From Allocoleopsis franciscana PCC 7113 (GTDB taxonomy: Bacteria > Cyanobacteriota > Cyanobacteriia > Cyanobacteriales > Coleofasciculaceae): a DNA stretch of 64,000 bases. Position 1 is the first letter of the stretch; the number at the start of each line of letters is the position of its first letter. Under the pieces are notes generated by a model. The model was not told the origin of the DNA. It searched no databases and saw nothing but the letters and a program-made list of their open reading frames with translations. Position numbers and translations under genes: made by a program. The stretch covers positions 6,598,001 to 6,662,000 of the forward strand of contig NC_019738.1 in NCBI RefSeq assembly GCF_000317515.1. The letters are read 5' to 3'. Positions 27,761 through 37,202 of the stretch are shown here, one piece after another.

Positions 27761-27816
27761 CTGAGAGTAACTCAGCTTGAATGGAGAAGACCGTGTATGT
27801 ATACGGATGGCTTTTC

Positions 27817-30800
27817 ATGAAGCGCGACGCCACAGGCAAGTTTGTTAGCAATTGGAACTCGGAGACGAAACAACGAGTTAGCGTATCTCTGACTAATACA
27901 GCATGGCGATCGCTCGATCGAGAGGCTCACAAGCGAGGAATTTCTCGCTCTGAAGTTATTGAACGCTTTGCCCGCACTCTAGAACTAGAAAGCGAACAGT
28001 TGCTCGCTGCCCAAGAAACCGATCGCAAGGTGGCAACAATTCTGGAAAACCTTACAGATGCGTTTGTTGCCTTCGATCACAACTGGCGCTACACCTATGT
28101 GAATCATGCGGCGGCTCAAATCCTGCATAGAACGCCAGACGAGCTATTGGGAAAGCACGTTTGGCATGAGATTTTTCCGGAGTTGGTTGGTGGACTTGCC
28201 TATCAGGAACTCCATCGGGCAGTAGCGGAACAAGCCCCTGTTTCTTGGGAAGAATTTGGGGAGCCGGTTCAGCGTTGGTTAGAGGCAAATGCCTATCCCT
28301 CAGCAGAAGGAGTAGCCGTTTATTTTCGCGATATTACAGAACGCAAGCAAGCGGAGGCAGAACGAGAACGCTTGTTGCACGAGCTGGAAATTGAACGCGC
28401 TCGATTTGAAGCCGTTTTGCGACAGATGCCTGCTGGCGTCATCATTGCCGATGCGGCATCCGGTACGTTAGTTCTGGCGAACGAACAAGCCAAGCAGATT
28501 GTTGGGTATGACTACGAAGAGTCGCTTGAGCTTGAGGAATATGTTCCCATTACTCCATTTGAAGCCTTTAGCTCAGATGGTCGAGTGTATGCCCCTCATG
28601 AGTATCCTCTGGCGCGATCGCTACAAACAGGTGAGGTCGTTACCAGCGAAGAAATGGCACTTCATCGAGATGATGGTAGCCGCATCTTCATTAACATCAA
28701 TTCAGCCCCGATTTTAGATAGCCAGGGACAGATTGTTGCAGCCGTTGTGATCTTCAAAGATGTGACGGATTACAAACAGGTTGAACAGGCATTGCGAGAG
28801 AGCGAAGAACGCCTGCGATTGGCACTGACAGCGGCTCAGATGGTTGTCTGGGATATGGATTTGCAGCGCGATCAGGTGCTGTGTTCTGCGAATGCTCTAG
28901 ACATTTGGGGTCTTCAAGAAGGCACGGCAGAAGACTTTTTTGCAGTCATTCATCCAGATGATCGCCAACCGGTGATGCAAGCAGCCCAAAGGGCAATGGC
29001 TGGAGAAGAGTCCTATATGAAGGAGTACCGAGTCATCGATCCACACGGCACTACGCGCTGGATCAATAGTCAAGGGCAAACCTATCTGAATAATGCTGGG
29101 CGAGGAGTTCGTCTAATCGGCGTTTCCGTCGATATCACGGAACGCAAACAAATGGAAGCGGAGCGCGATCGCCTTTTAAAACGAGAACAATCTGCCCGAC
29201 GAGAAGCAGAAACCGAACGGCAACGGTTGCATGACATCCTGATGCAATTACCTGCCATGATTGGCATTGTGAAAGGCCCCGATCTGGTGTATGAATTTGC
29301 CAATCCAACGCTTCTGCAAGTGGCTGGGCGCACTCCAGACATAATTGGGAAATCAATGCGGGAGATTTTCCCGGAGTTAGAGGGGCAAATTTACTTTGAC
29401 GCGGTCAAGCGCGTTTACCAAACGGGAGAACCGTTCATTGGGAATGAGTCACCGGCTTACTGGGATCGGAACGGCGATGGTGTGTTGGAAGAAGCATTTT
29501 TCAACTTCACCTTTCCGGCTTGGCGAGATGCTCGGGGAACGATTCAAGGGGTATTGCTTTATGGTATTGAGGTGACAGCCCAGGTACAGGCTCGCCAACA
29601 GATTGACTCACTACTAGCAGAGCTTCAGCATAAGGAGAGGCAGCAGCAATTCCTGATCGAATTGAATGATGCGATTCGTGCCATTCAAGACTCCCAGGAA
29701 ATTATTTGGCAGGTAGTTCGCGATACGGGGCAACACTTCCAAGTTACTCGTTGTACCTATGGTGAAATTGATGCCACTCAGGAATACGTCATTGTCGATC
29801 GCGACTATTGCAATGGTGTAATCAGCGTGGTGGGTAGACATCAGATGGATTCGTTTGGTCGTGAACTCATTGCTGAATTAAAGCAGGGCAAAACTATCGT
29901 TGTCGATGATGTTGATACCGATCCTCGGACTGCCGGATCGGGAGCTGCTACCTTTGACGCAATTCAAACCAAATCTCTGCTGTGTGTTCCCTTGGTAAAA
30001 GCAGGGCGGTTTGTTGCATTGTTGGTGTTGCACCATATTTCTCCTCGCCACTGGACGAAGGAAGAGGTGGTGCTGATGGAGCGAATTGCTCAAAAAACTT
30101 GGCTAGCCGTGGAGCGATCGCGGACAGAAGCGGAATTGCGAGAAAGTGAAGCTCGCCTGCAACTCGCGCTGAGGGTTGGACGCATGGGAACCTGGGACTG
30201 GGATATGCAGACCCATGCATCGCTTTGGTCAGAAGGACACTTCACCGTCTTAGGTCTGCAACCCAATGAGTGTGAACCCAGCTATGAGATTTGGGCAAGT
30301 CGGGTTCATCCCGATGACTTAGCAGAAGTTGAGGCAAAGCTTCAGCAAGCCTTAGCTGACAAGAAGGAGTTTCACGATGAATATCGTCTGCGTTGGTCAG
30401 ATGGCTCCATTCACTGGGTCGAAGCGAGAGGGAAGTTTACTTATGATTCTCAGGGAAATCCCAAGCACTCGATCGGAGTTGTCATTGAGATCACAGAACG
30501 CAAGCAAGCCGAACAGGAACGAGAACAACTACTAGAACGCGAACGTATTGCCCGTTCAGAGGCAGAAGCCGCACAGCACCAACTGGCAACTATTTTTGAC
30601 ACATCTCCGGTTGGACTTGCCCTGTTAGATGAAAAGCAACGATTTATTGCGATCAACGAAGCTTTAGCAGAAATTAATGGATTAACCCGCGAGCAACACT
30701 TAGGACATTCCATTCCAGAACTTTTTGGTCACTCCGATCCTCAATTAGTTGAAGTATTTCATCAGATCTATACCACAGGTAATCCCTTCATTTCACCCAA

Positions 30801-32625
30801 CTTTGCGGTGAATGTTCCCGGACGCAATGATCGCCGTCCCGGTTACTACAACGTTTACTATCTTCCGACCGTTAACTCAAAGGGTCAGGTTGAAGGGGTT
30901 TTGGTTTATGTGGTAGATGTGACGGAACGGTTGCAGTTAGAACATGCTCAACGCTTTCTCTCTGAGGCAAGTGCGGTGCTTGCCTCCTCACTCGATTATC
31001 AAACCACTCTAGAGCAAGTCGCGCAGCTTACAGTGCCGGAATTAGCGGACTGGTGCACGGTTCACATGGTAGAAGAAGATGGTGCGATCGCGCAGATTGC
31101 GGTTGCTCACATCGATCCGGCTAAGCTGGAATGGGCCTATCAGATCAGAGACAAGTATCCACTAAACCCAGATGACCCGCGTGGTGCTGCATATACATTG
31201 CGAACTGGGGAATCTGATTTAGTGCCGGAGATTCCCGATGAATTGTTGGTACACGCAGCGCGGGATTCAGAGCATTTAGAGATTCTGCGGCAGGTTGGAT
31301 TCAGATCTGTAATGACGGTGCCACTACGAACTCAGACACGAATTCTAGGGGTCATCTCCTTTATCTCAGCCGAATCTGAACGACAATACACCCTGACAGA
31401 TTTGCAACTGGCAGAGGAATTGGCTCGTCGTGCTTCCTTGGCGATCGACAATGCTCAGTTGTACCGGGTGGCTCAACGCGATCGCGCAAAAGCAGAAGCC
31501 GCTAACCGGATTAAAGATGAATTTCTAGCCGTATTGTCCCACGAGTTGCGATCGCCCCTCAACCCGATTCTGGGCTGGACAAAATTGCTACGCACTGGGC
31601 GACTCGATGCCACAAAAACCCAGCAAGCGCTGGAAACGATCGAACGCAACGCCAAACTGCAAGCCCAATTAATAGAGGACTTGTTGGATGTTTCCCGGAT
31701 TCTGCAAGGAAAAATGATGTTAAACGTCGCTCCTGTGAATCTAGGGACAACGATTGAAGCCGCCCTGGAAACGGTACGACTGGCAGCCGAAGCCAAACAC
31801 ATTCAAATCCAGACCCTACTTAATCCCATTTTTGGAACAGTTTCAGGTGATACAAATCGCCTCCAACAAGTAATCTGGAACCTCCTCTCCAATGCCGTGA
31901 AGTTCACCCCAGCCGGAGGACGTATTGAGGTGCAACTAAAGCAAGTTGGCACGTATGCTCAGATTCAAGTTAAAGATACTGGAAAAGGCATCAGCCCAGA
32001 GTTCTTACCCTACGTGTTTGACTACTTCCGTCAAGAAGATGGCACAACAACCCGAAAATTTGGCGGACTGGGATTGGGATTAGCGATCGTCCGTTATTTT
32101 ACCGAATTGCATGGAGGCACTGTTCAAGCAGACAGTCCAGGACAGAACTTAGGGGCTACATTTACCATTCGGCTACCGTTAAACGTCGTAGAGCCAGAAC
32201 CCTCGTCTGATCACAAACACCCAGAAAGTGCGACAGACTTAGCGGGTGTTCATGTCTTGGTTGTGGACGACGATGCAGATATGCGGGAGTTGGCAGCATT
32301 TACCCTGATGGGGTCTGGTGCAGAAGTTACGACAGCCGCTTCGGCTGCACAGGCGTTGACTTTCCTGAATCAATCGGTTCCCGATCTGCTGTTATGTGAC
32401 ATAGGGATGCCAGAGATGGATGGTTATGCGCTGATTCGGCAAATTAGAAAGTGGTCACCTGAAAAGGGAGGTATGATTCCTGCGATCGCTCTTACCGCCT
32501 ATGCTGGAGAAATCAATCAGCAGCAAGCCTTAGCTGCCGGATTTGGGATGCATATCTCCAAACCTGTCGAACCAGAGGAATTGGTAAAAGCGATCGCCCG
32601 TTTGCTTACAGCCATTTTCAGGTAA
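27817..32625 (+). CDS. Multi-PAS/GAF hybrid histidine kinase with N-terminal ribbon-helix-helix
   Basis: About 1600 residues. From ATG 27817 it begins 'MKRDATGKFVSNWNSETKQ', and residues ~19-56 look like a CopG/Arc-type ribbon-helix-helix ('RVSVSLTNTAW' strand, 'GISRSEVIERFA' second helix). Then follow four PAS domains, one GAF (~610-765), two PAS, and a second GAF (~1045-1220), each PAS ending in 'DITERKQ'-like linkers. The kinase core has phospho-His in 'LSHELRSPLNPILGW' (~1242), the N box 'NLLSNAVKFTPAGG', 'DTGKGISPEF' and 'GLGLGLAIV'. The C-terminal receiver has Asp in 'LLLCDIGMPEMDG' (~1527). It is cytoplasmic, since no membrane segment is seen. A start at 27781 is possible. Signal unknown. 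Confidence 0.9.
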   Translation: MKRDATGKFVSNWNSETKQRVSVSLTNTAWRSLDREAHKRGISRSEVIERFARTLELESEQLLAAQETDRKVATILENLTDAFVAFDHNWRYTYVNHAAAQILHRTPDELLGKHVWHEIFPELVGGLAYQELHRAVAEQAPVSWEEFGEPVQRWLEANAYPSAEGVAVYFRDITERKQAEAERERLLHELEIERARFEAVLRQMPAGVIIADAASGTLVLANEQAKQIVGYDYEESLELEEYVPITPFEAFSSDGRVYAPHEYPLARSLQTGEVVTSEEMALHRDDGSRIFININSAPILDSQGQIVAAVVIFKDVTDYKQVEQALRESEERLRLALTAAQMVVWDMDLQRDQVLCSANALDIWGLQEGTAEDFFAVIHPDDRQPVMQAAQRAMAGEESYMKEYRVIDPHGTTRWINSQGQTYLNNAGRGVRLIGVSVDITERKQMEAERDRLLKREQSARREAETERQRLHDILMQLPAMIGIVKGPDLVYEFANPTLLQVAGRTPDIIGKSMREIFPELEGQIYFDAVKRVYQTGEPFIGNESPAYWDRNGDGVLEEAFFNFTFPAWRDARGTIQGVLLYGIEVTAQVQARQQIDSLLAELQHKERQQQFLIELNDAIRAIQDSQEIIWQVVRDTGQHFQVTRCTYGEIDATQEYVIVDRDYCNGVISVVGRHQMDSFGRELIAELKQGKTIVVDDVDTDPRTAGSGAATFDAIQTKSLLCVPLVKAGRFVALLVLHHISPRHWTKEEVVLMERIAQKTWLAVERSRTEAELRESEARLQLALRVGRMGTWDWDMQTHASLWSEGHFTVLGLQPNECEPSYEIWASRVHPDDLAEVEAKLQQALADKKEFHDEYRLRWSDGSIHWVEARGKFTYDSQGNPKHSIGVVIEITERKQAEQEREQLLERERIARSEAEAAQHQLATIFDTSPVGLALLDEKQRFIAINEALAEINGLTREQHLGHSIPELFGHSDPQLVEVFHQIYTTGNPFISPNFAVNVPGRNDRRPGYYNVYYLPTVNSKGQVEGVLVYVVDVTERLQLEHAQRFLSEASAVLASSLDYQTTLEQVAQLTVPELADWCTVHMVEEDGAIAQIAVAHIDPAKLEWAYQIRDKYPLNPDDPRGAAYTLRTGESDLVPEIPDELLVHAARDSEHLEILRQVGFRSVMTVPLRTQTRILGVISFISAESERQYTLTDLQLAEELARRASLAIDNAQLYRVAQRDRAKAEAANRIKDEFLAVLSHELRSPLNPILGWTKLLRTGRLDATKTQQALETIERNAKLQAQLIEDLLDVSRILQGKMMLNVAPVNLGTTIEAALETVRLAAEAKHIQIQTLLNPIFGTVSGDTNRLQQVIWNLLSNAVKFTPAGGRIEVQLKQVGTYAQIQVKDTGKGISPEFLPYVFDYFRQEDGTTTRKFGGLGLGLAIVRYFTELHGGTVQADSPGQNLGATFTIRLPLNVVEPEPSSDHKHPESATDLAGVHVLVVDDDADMRELAAFTLMGSGAEVTTAASAAQALTFLNQSVPDLLLCDIGMPEMDGYALIRQIRKWSPEKGGMIPAIALTAYAGEINQQQALAAGFGMHISKPVEPEELVKAIARLLTAIFR

Positions 32626-32669
32626 ATAGACCACATTTGAGCAGGGTTGAGGCACGTATCCCCATCACA

Positions 32670-33812
32670 TTACTTTCGGGCGAGACGCCGATATTTGTCT
32701 AAAACATTGGTAATCTCTTTAACCCGTCGCATCTGATCACCATAGACACATTGCCACTCCGTTACCGGACGATTCTCTCTGGCACAGATACCCAACAGTC
32801 CCGATGCTTGGTTTATGCCTTTTTCTATATCTAACTCATTATTGGAGTTGAGGTAGAAAGAGGCGGTTCTTGCCCAAGCGATCGCTTCAATTCCCTGGAG
32901 TCCTCCCCGCCGTGCGATCGCTAAAGCTCTGGGAAAGAAACGGGAGTGAATCGGGCTTGCCTGATTGTATAAATCCGCCGTGTTCAGCAGGGCTTCGATA
33001 TCCCCGATTGGATTAATCCCAGCAGCGTTTAAATCAACCAACTGAACGGGCAGTGCATTGAGCGCTCGCTCTAGGCACATTTGCTCGGCTAAAGCCATAT
33101 TCCCACCACTACGCCCTTGGTCACTACATGGGCCAAAGTTGGTCACCACAGCGCCCCAGGATAAGTTTCCCGGATCGGTATGTCCGAAGTAAAGTGGCGT
33201 CTGCTGCACGTAGAGAACGCCATTTTTTACCACCAATCGATAATTACCCTCTGCCACACCAATCGCCACCATTCCTAGGGAAGTAGGACTAGCAAACAGA
33301 GGGGACAAGCTCATCAGGCTTTTCTGGAGATTGAAAGGAGGAGCAGGGATTTTCTGAGTACCTTTTGGTTGTGCTGAAGCTGTTTTGCCCTTCGTAGGTT
33401 TTGTTGAAGTTTGTTTGTCCTTCTCTGGCTTTGTTACAGCTTTTTTGTCCTCTCCAGGTTTTGTTGAAGTTTGTTTGTCCTTCTCTGGCTTTGTTACAGC
33501 TTTTTTGTCTTCTCCAGGTTTTGTTGCAGGTTTTTCGCCATCCCCAGACTTGATTGAAACTTTTTTGCCATCTCCAGCTTCCATGGGGAAATCGGATTGA
33601 GGCATGGGCGGCGGTGGCATAGGAGCAGACAAATTTAGGACTGTTATTTCCTCTGGCGTGATAGCAGCCGCTTGGAGACGATTAGGTTCGTCGGTCGCCT
33701 TGGCGCGATCGCTGCTGTTTTTACTAGGCGTTGAGAATAATAAAGCGGCAAGGGCAGCCGTCCCCACCAAACTCAGTAACGTTACTCGTGATAGCCAAAC
33801 CCAAATAGACAT
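32670..33812 (-). CDS. Membrane-anchored protein with Lys-rich tandem repeats, unknown C-terminal domain
   Basis: Three hundred and eighty residues: one N-terminal membrane anchor ('LLSLVGTAALAALLF'), a disordered linker, then two full copies of a 20-residue repeat ('KPGEDKKAVTKPEKDKQTST') with partial copies on both sides. The C-terminal domain of about 200 residues holds 'GVAEGNYRLV', 'YFGHTDPGNLSWGAVVTNFG' and 'RFFPRALAIARRGG'. 'GVAEGNY' and 'GHTDPGN' resemble lysozyme-like enzymes of cyanobacteria, but I cannot confirm that. It probably sits on the periplasmic face. Confidence 0.65.
   Translation of the reverse strand: MSIWVWLSRVTLLSLVGTAALAALLFSTPSKNSSDRAKATDEPNRLQAAAITPEEITVLNLSAPMPPPPMPQSDFPMEAGDGKKVSIKSGDGEKPATKPGEDKKAVTKPEKDKQTSTKPGEDKKAVTKPEKDKQTSTKPTKGKTASAQPKGTQKIPAPPFNLQKSLMSLSPLFASPTSLGMVAIGVAEGNYRLVVKNGVLYVQQTPLYFGHTDPGNLSWGAVVTNFGPCSDQGRSGGNMALAEQMCLERALNALPVQLVDLNAAGINPIGDIEALLNTADLYNQASPIHSRFFPRALAIARRGGLQGIEAIAWARTASFYLNSNNELDIEKGINQASGLLGICARENRPVTEWQCVYGDQMRRVKEITNVLDKYRRLARK
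33396..33515. repeat. Two tandem 60-bp repeats inside a coding sequence
   Basis: Units 33396-33455 and 33456-33515 differ at one base. Each encodes 20 residues of the Lys-rich linker, and a degenerate third unit follows. Near identity suggests recent duplication and a variable linker length. Confidence 0.95.
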
Positions 33813-33902
33813 GAATCAGCCATGAATCTCCGACCCAATATTTTAGCAGTGAGTGTATGAGCCTACAGATCGCCTTGTGCCAGGTCATCGTTGCGATCGC
33901 GT

Positions 33903-34211
33903 TTAGCTCTCATAGCAACTTATAAATTCTCGAAGTACCCAGCCCCAAATCCTGTATTCACCCTTGTAATAACCACCTACCTTAGCCCACGGGCGACCAT
34001 TACTATCATTGGTTATGGCTTCAATATTCACTTCTCTGCCATTTTTTAAAGCATTGATAACTCGACCATTTGGTTGAGCGCGAACATTGAGCGGGGTACC
34101 CGTAGGATCGGTTACTTTGCAAACTTTTGCAGCTTGAGCAGGTAACCCTACAGTAATTACAGAAGTGGACAAAGCTAGGGCTAACCAAAAATGAGACCAA
34201 TTGATCATCAC
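33903..34211 (-). CDS. Secreted SH3-domain protein
   Basis: One hundred and two residues: signal peptide ('FWLALALSTSVITVGLPAQA'), then one bacterial SH3 domain (type 3) with 'CKVTDPTGTPLNVRAQPNG' at its start and 'WGWVLREFISCYES' at the end. Two cysteines near the ends of the domain may form a disulfide. Such domains bind cell-wall peptides or other envelope parts. ATG 34208 is an equal alternative start. It belongs to a run of small exported proteins on the minus strand. Confidence 0.8.
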   Translation of the reverse strand: MMINWSHFWLALALSTSVITVGLPAQAAKVCKVTDPTGTPLNVRAQPNGRVINALKNGREVNIEAITNDSNGRPWAKVGGYYKGEYRIWGWVLREFISCYES

Positions 34212-34298
34212 ATCTTTCTCCTTCTTGTGTTTTAGAACAGGTCAGTTATAGGGCGCGTTAAATAACACACCTTACTACTGCGATCGATTAAATTAAGA

Positions 34299-34757
34299 CT
34301 ATTTTTTCCGCATCCGAGTTACCTTCGGTTGGTTAGGGTTGCTCAAATTCAAGTGATATTCTGTTAGAGGTACGCGGCTGCCATTCCCTTCTGCTACCGT
34401 GACTACAAAAACCGTATTACTGTTAGAAGCTTTGACAATTTTGCGAATAAATTGATTCTGGAGCTGACTTGCATTCAAGGGTTTAGGTTCTTTAAAATCG
34501 GGTTTAGAAAGACAAAGAATATAAGCCCCATCCTGATAACGAGCCGCAGAAAGCCAATAGCTTTGAAAATACGTTTTAAACTCTGATTGATAATTAACCA
34601 AGGCTCCCTCAGAATTGGGTAATCTAGAGTTACGTCGGCAGCGGTTATCTACTAGAACTTCACCAGCAATGACAGAATTGGAAAAAGAGACGAAGCTTCC
34701 GGTCAATACACTCAAAGCCAATAGAGAAATAGTCAAGCTTTGTTTTATACTAGCCAT
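34299..34757 (-). CDS. Exported protein, unknown
   Basis: One hundred and fifty-two residues from ATG 34757, where the signal peptide begins ('SLTISLLALSVLTGSFVSF'). The frame could be extended to 34796, but those residues are AT-rich leader. The mature part has two cysteines ('DNRCRRNSRL', 'YILCLSKPDF') and a basic end ('PKVTRMRKK'). No family recognised. Confidence 0.6.
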   Translation of the reverse strand: MASIKQSLTISLLALSVLTGSFVSFSNSVIAGEVLVDNRCRRNSRLPNSEGALVNYQSEFKTYFQSYWLSAARYQDGAYILCLSKPDFKEPKPLNASQLQNQFIRKIVKASNSNTVFVVTVAEGNGSRVPLTEYHLNLSNPNQPKVTRMRKK

Positions 34758-34876
34758 ATTAATGTTGAATCCTCCCAAAAAGAAAGAAAAGAGCAAACAC
34801 TCATGCGTTCACACTTTAATAGTTCCACAAGACAAAAGTGTGAATATCAGCATGGTTTAAGATTAAGACCGATTAA

Positions 34877-35863
34877 TTAATCTTTCCTCTTCTTTTTATC
34901 TTTATCTTTGTCTTTGTCTTTCTTTTTTTTCTCTTTATCTTTTACTTTCCCCTTCGTCTCTTGAGCTGCACGTAAAATCAGGTTCCGGGCAACAGTTTGA
35001 GTACCGGTGTGTTCATAGTAGTTAGTTGACATATCAAGAAATGCGGCTACATAGTCTAACTTACTATCAGCAACGTTCATAAACTGTTGCAAGTGTACGA
35101 CTATTTTTTCGGGGGTTAAATTCCGAGAGGTGACAAAATTATTCATCCAGCCTTTAACTGAGGCGAAATTTTCGTTAATAAAGCCCAATTTGCCAGCAGT
35201 AGTGCCACCAGGAATTGCGCTACTGATGTTTTGGAAGGTGGGATTTCCTTCTAATTGTGCAGTATTTAATTGCCCAAGAACAGATTGAGCTTTTAGGATA
35301 AAGTTGGGGCCGAGGGGAATTAAGCCATCAACCGCAATCAAAGCAGCCATCCGGATGACGGATTCATTATGATAGTTAGCTAAGGATGCTCTAAATGCAT
35401 CAATATTGGTAGGCATACCATGCAGTCGGCAAAAGGCGATCGCCTCGACAACAAGTTTCAGGCAAAGATCGATTGTTTGTACGGTGTCGGCTTTGGGAGT
35501 AAGCTGGTTTAAGAAACCTAAAAAGCTGATTTTTTCGCCAATTTTGTTCGCCAGTGCGGCGGCACCGATCGCACTATCAGCCCGATCAACGGTTTGGTAA
35601 AGCCATAAGGTTTGTTGATAAACTTCAGACGGGTTATTGTAAAGCGCGATCGCCCTCTCGCCAATGTCCTGAATTAAGTGTTTATCCGTAATACCCGTAA
35701 CCGCACGAATCGTGTTTTCAAACCCCACAACGTTTTGCCATTCACCGGGGACGATAAAATCTAGCGATCGCAGCATGTAAACGGTCATGCTATTGGTTGG
35801 TAGGTTATCGACCAATTTAGAGATAGATTGGCTCACTGATGCAACTTCCTTATTTACGATCAA
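34877..35863 (-). CDS. Unknown helical protein with Lys/Asp-rich tail
   Basis: Three hundred and twenty-eight residues, no signal peptide or membrane segment, mostly helical. The last 25 residues alternate Lys and Asp or Glu ('KEKKKKDKDKDKDKKKRKD') and correspond to a simple-sequence DNA tract. Segments such as 'ALYNNPSEVYQQTLWLYQT' and 'VRMAALIAVDGLIPLGPNF'-like stretches look conserved, but I recognise no family. Start ATG 35863; the upstream 250 bases show no gene. Confidence 0.6.
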   Translation of the reverse strand: MIVNKEVASVSQSISKLVDNLPTNSMTVYMLRSLDFIVPGEWQNVVGFENTIRAVTGITDKHLIQDIGERAIALYNNPSEVYQQTLWLYQTVDRADSAIGAAALANKIGEKISFLGFLNQLTPKADTVQTIDLCLKLVVEAIAFCRLHGMPTNIDAFRASLANYHNESVIRMAALIAVDGLIPLGPNFILKAQSVLGQLNTAQLEGNPTFQNISSAIPGGTTAGKLGFINENFASVKGWMNNFVTSRNLTPEKIVVHLQQFMNVADSKLDYVAAFLDMSTNYYEHTGTQTVARNLILRAAQETKGKVKDKEKKKKDKDKDKDKKKRKD

Positions 35864-36116
35864 AACTCGCTAATGTGGCTTATATCCGATATTAGCTTTC
35901 GTGAGCGGGTGTTGGCAGTAGCACAGTGATTCTTTCCCAGCGATGGAGGCAATTTCAGGCTTTTGCACACTTATTTACCCTTTAGACATCTCTGAAAATG
36001 CTCAAAAGTATTGATAGATAGGCTTTAAGCTGCTCAAATGCCATCTATAGCCAGCGAACCATAAGTTAGGACATGAGGAAAAAGTTTAAACGAGTGGCTC
36101 TAAAGAATTTGTCGTC

Positions 36117-37202
36117 CTATAATCGCTTTTTATTACCCTGCACTTGCAAAAACTTAGTTTTAGATTCATTCAATACGGTTGATTTGAGTGGGAAGTAACC
36201 CAGTCTCGAAGTTGCTTCGTTCACATAAGTCAAGTAATAATTAACAAACCCTTCTACTTCGGGACGTTTCCGAATCGCTTTGGCATCTGCATAAATGTAC
36301 AAAGGACGAATTAGAGGATATGTTGGCAGGAAAGGGTCTACTGTATCAATAGGGATCGCCCTCAACTTGTCGCGGTTTTGTTGATAGGAGTTATACTCTA
36401 AAACACCGATCATATAGGAATTAATTAAAGCTTCTGAGTGCAACTGCTCTACAAAGTCATAAGATATCGTATTGGGAGTATCAATAATTTGGCTGATGTT
36501 GCCCTTAAGGATAGCTTGGGACAATAGGTGAACAGCGCCTCCAGTACCAGCTCCTTTTGGAACAAAGCGTTTAATCAACTCTTTTGGCCATTTGGGATTT
36601 ACATCTGACCACTTTTCGACCGTGAATACCTTTGCCAGCTCGTCGCGCGTCAGACTGTTTGGGAGGAAATTATTCTGAGAACTAACTACAATGGTCACTG
36701 CATCAATGGCAATTTGAAAGCCTATCGGCTCAACACCTGACTTGGCACAGGCGGCGGACTCTTGAGCGGTAATCGGGCGAACCGTATTGATAATATCTAC
36801 CTTTTTCTGCTCGCAAAATGCCTTGAAGCCAACCTGAGTATCAATAGCACTGAGTTCAATCTTGCCGGAATACCCGTCTTGGAGAAAGCGTTGAGCAATA
36901 GCCTGACTAATCGGCAAAACCACCTGACTTCCCGATATTGCAAGTTTTCCCTCCAGTTCGAGGGGTTTTACCTCCGGTAGCACAATGCCCTGTTGATTTG
37001 AATCTTGGCTTGCAGGAGGTTTAATTAATTTACGCTCAACTTTCTGGATACCTAAGCTTTCTTTTGATAATTTGTTGGCACTGGATTGATTGTCAATTGT
37101 CGCTTGTGAGGTTTTTAACCCTTGGGTGCAGGCTGTCAATAGTAAAACCATGCCGCTCAAAACTAAGCAACTTCTGTAAACCTTGACTCTGGTTATCCTC
37201 AC
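36117..37202 (-). CDS. PstS-like periplasmic binding lipoprotein
   Basis: Three hundred and sixty-one residues. Lipobox 'LLLTAC' with lipidated C25, a linker, then a PBP-like type II domain from residue ~85: 'LAISGSQVVLPISQAIAQRF' split over the ligand loop, 'DIINTVRPITAQESAAC', 'PIGFQIAIDAVTIVV', 'VPKGAGTGGAVHLL'. This is the phosphate-binding (PstS/SphX) layout, though the ligand may be another oxyanion. Its ATG overlaps the stop of the MscS gene by four bases, so the two are translationally coupled. No PstCAB genes are here, which suggests a sensing rather than transport role. Confidence 0.8.
   Translation of the reverse strand: MRITRVKVYRSCLVLSGMVLLLTACTQGLKTSQATIDNQSSANKLSKESLGIQKVERKLIKPPASQDSNQQGIVLPEVKPLELEGKLAISGSQVVLPISQAIAQRFLQDGYSGKIELSAIDTQVGFKAFCEQKKVDIINTVRPITAQESAACAKSGVEPIGFQIAIDAVTIVVSSQNNFLPNSLTRDELAKVFTVEKWSDVNPKWPKELIKRFVPKGAGTGGAVHLLSQAILKGNISQIIDTPNTISYDFVEQLHSEALINSYMIGVLEYNSYQQNRDKLRAIPIDTVDPFLPTYPLIRPLYIYADAKAIRKRPEVEGFVNYYLTYVNEATSRLGYFPLKSTVLNESKTKFLQVQGNKKRL

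Noticed and set aside
33396-33515. 60-bp repeats as a CRISPR or integron feature
   Set aside because: They are direct coding repeats in frame with a Lys-rich linker.
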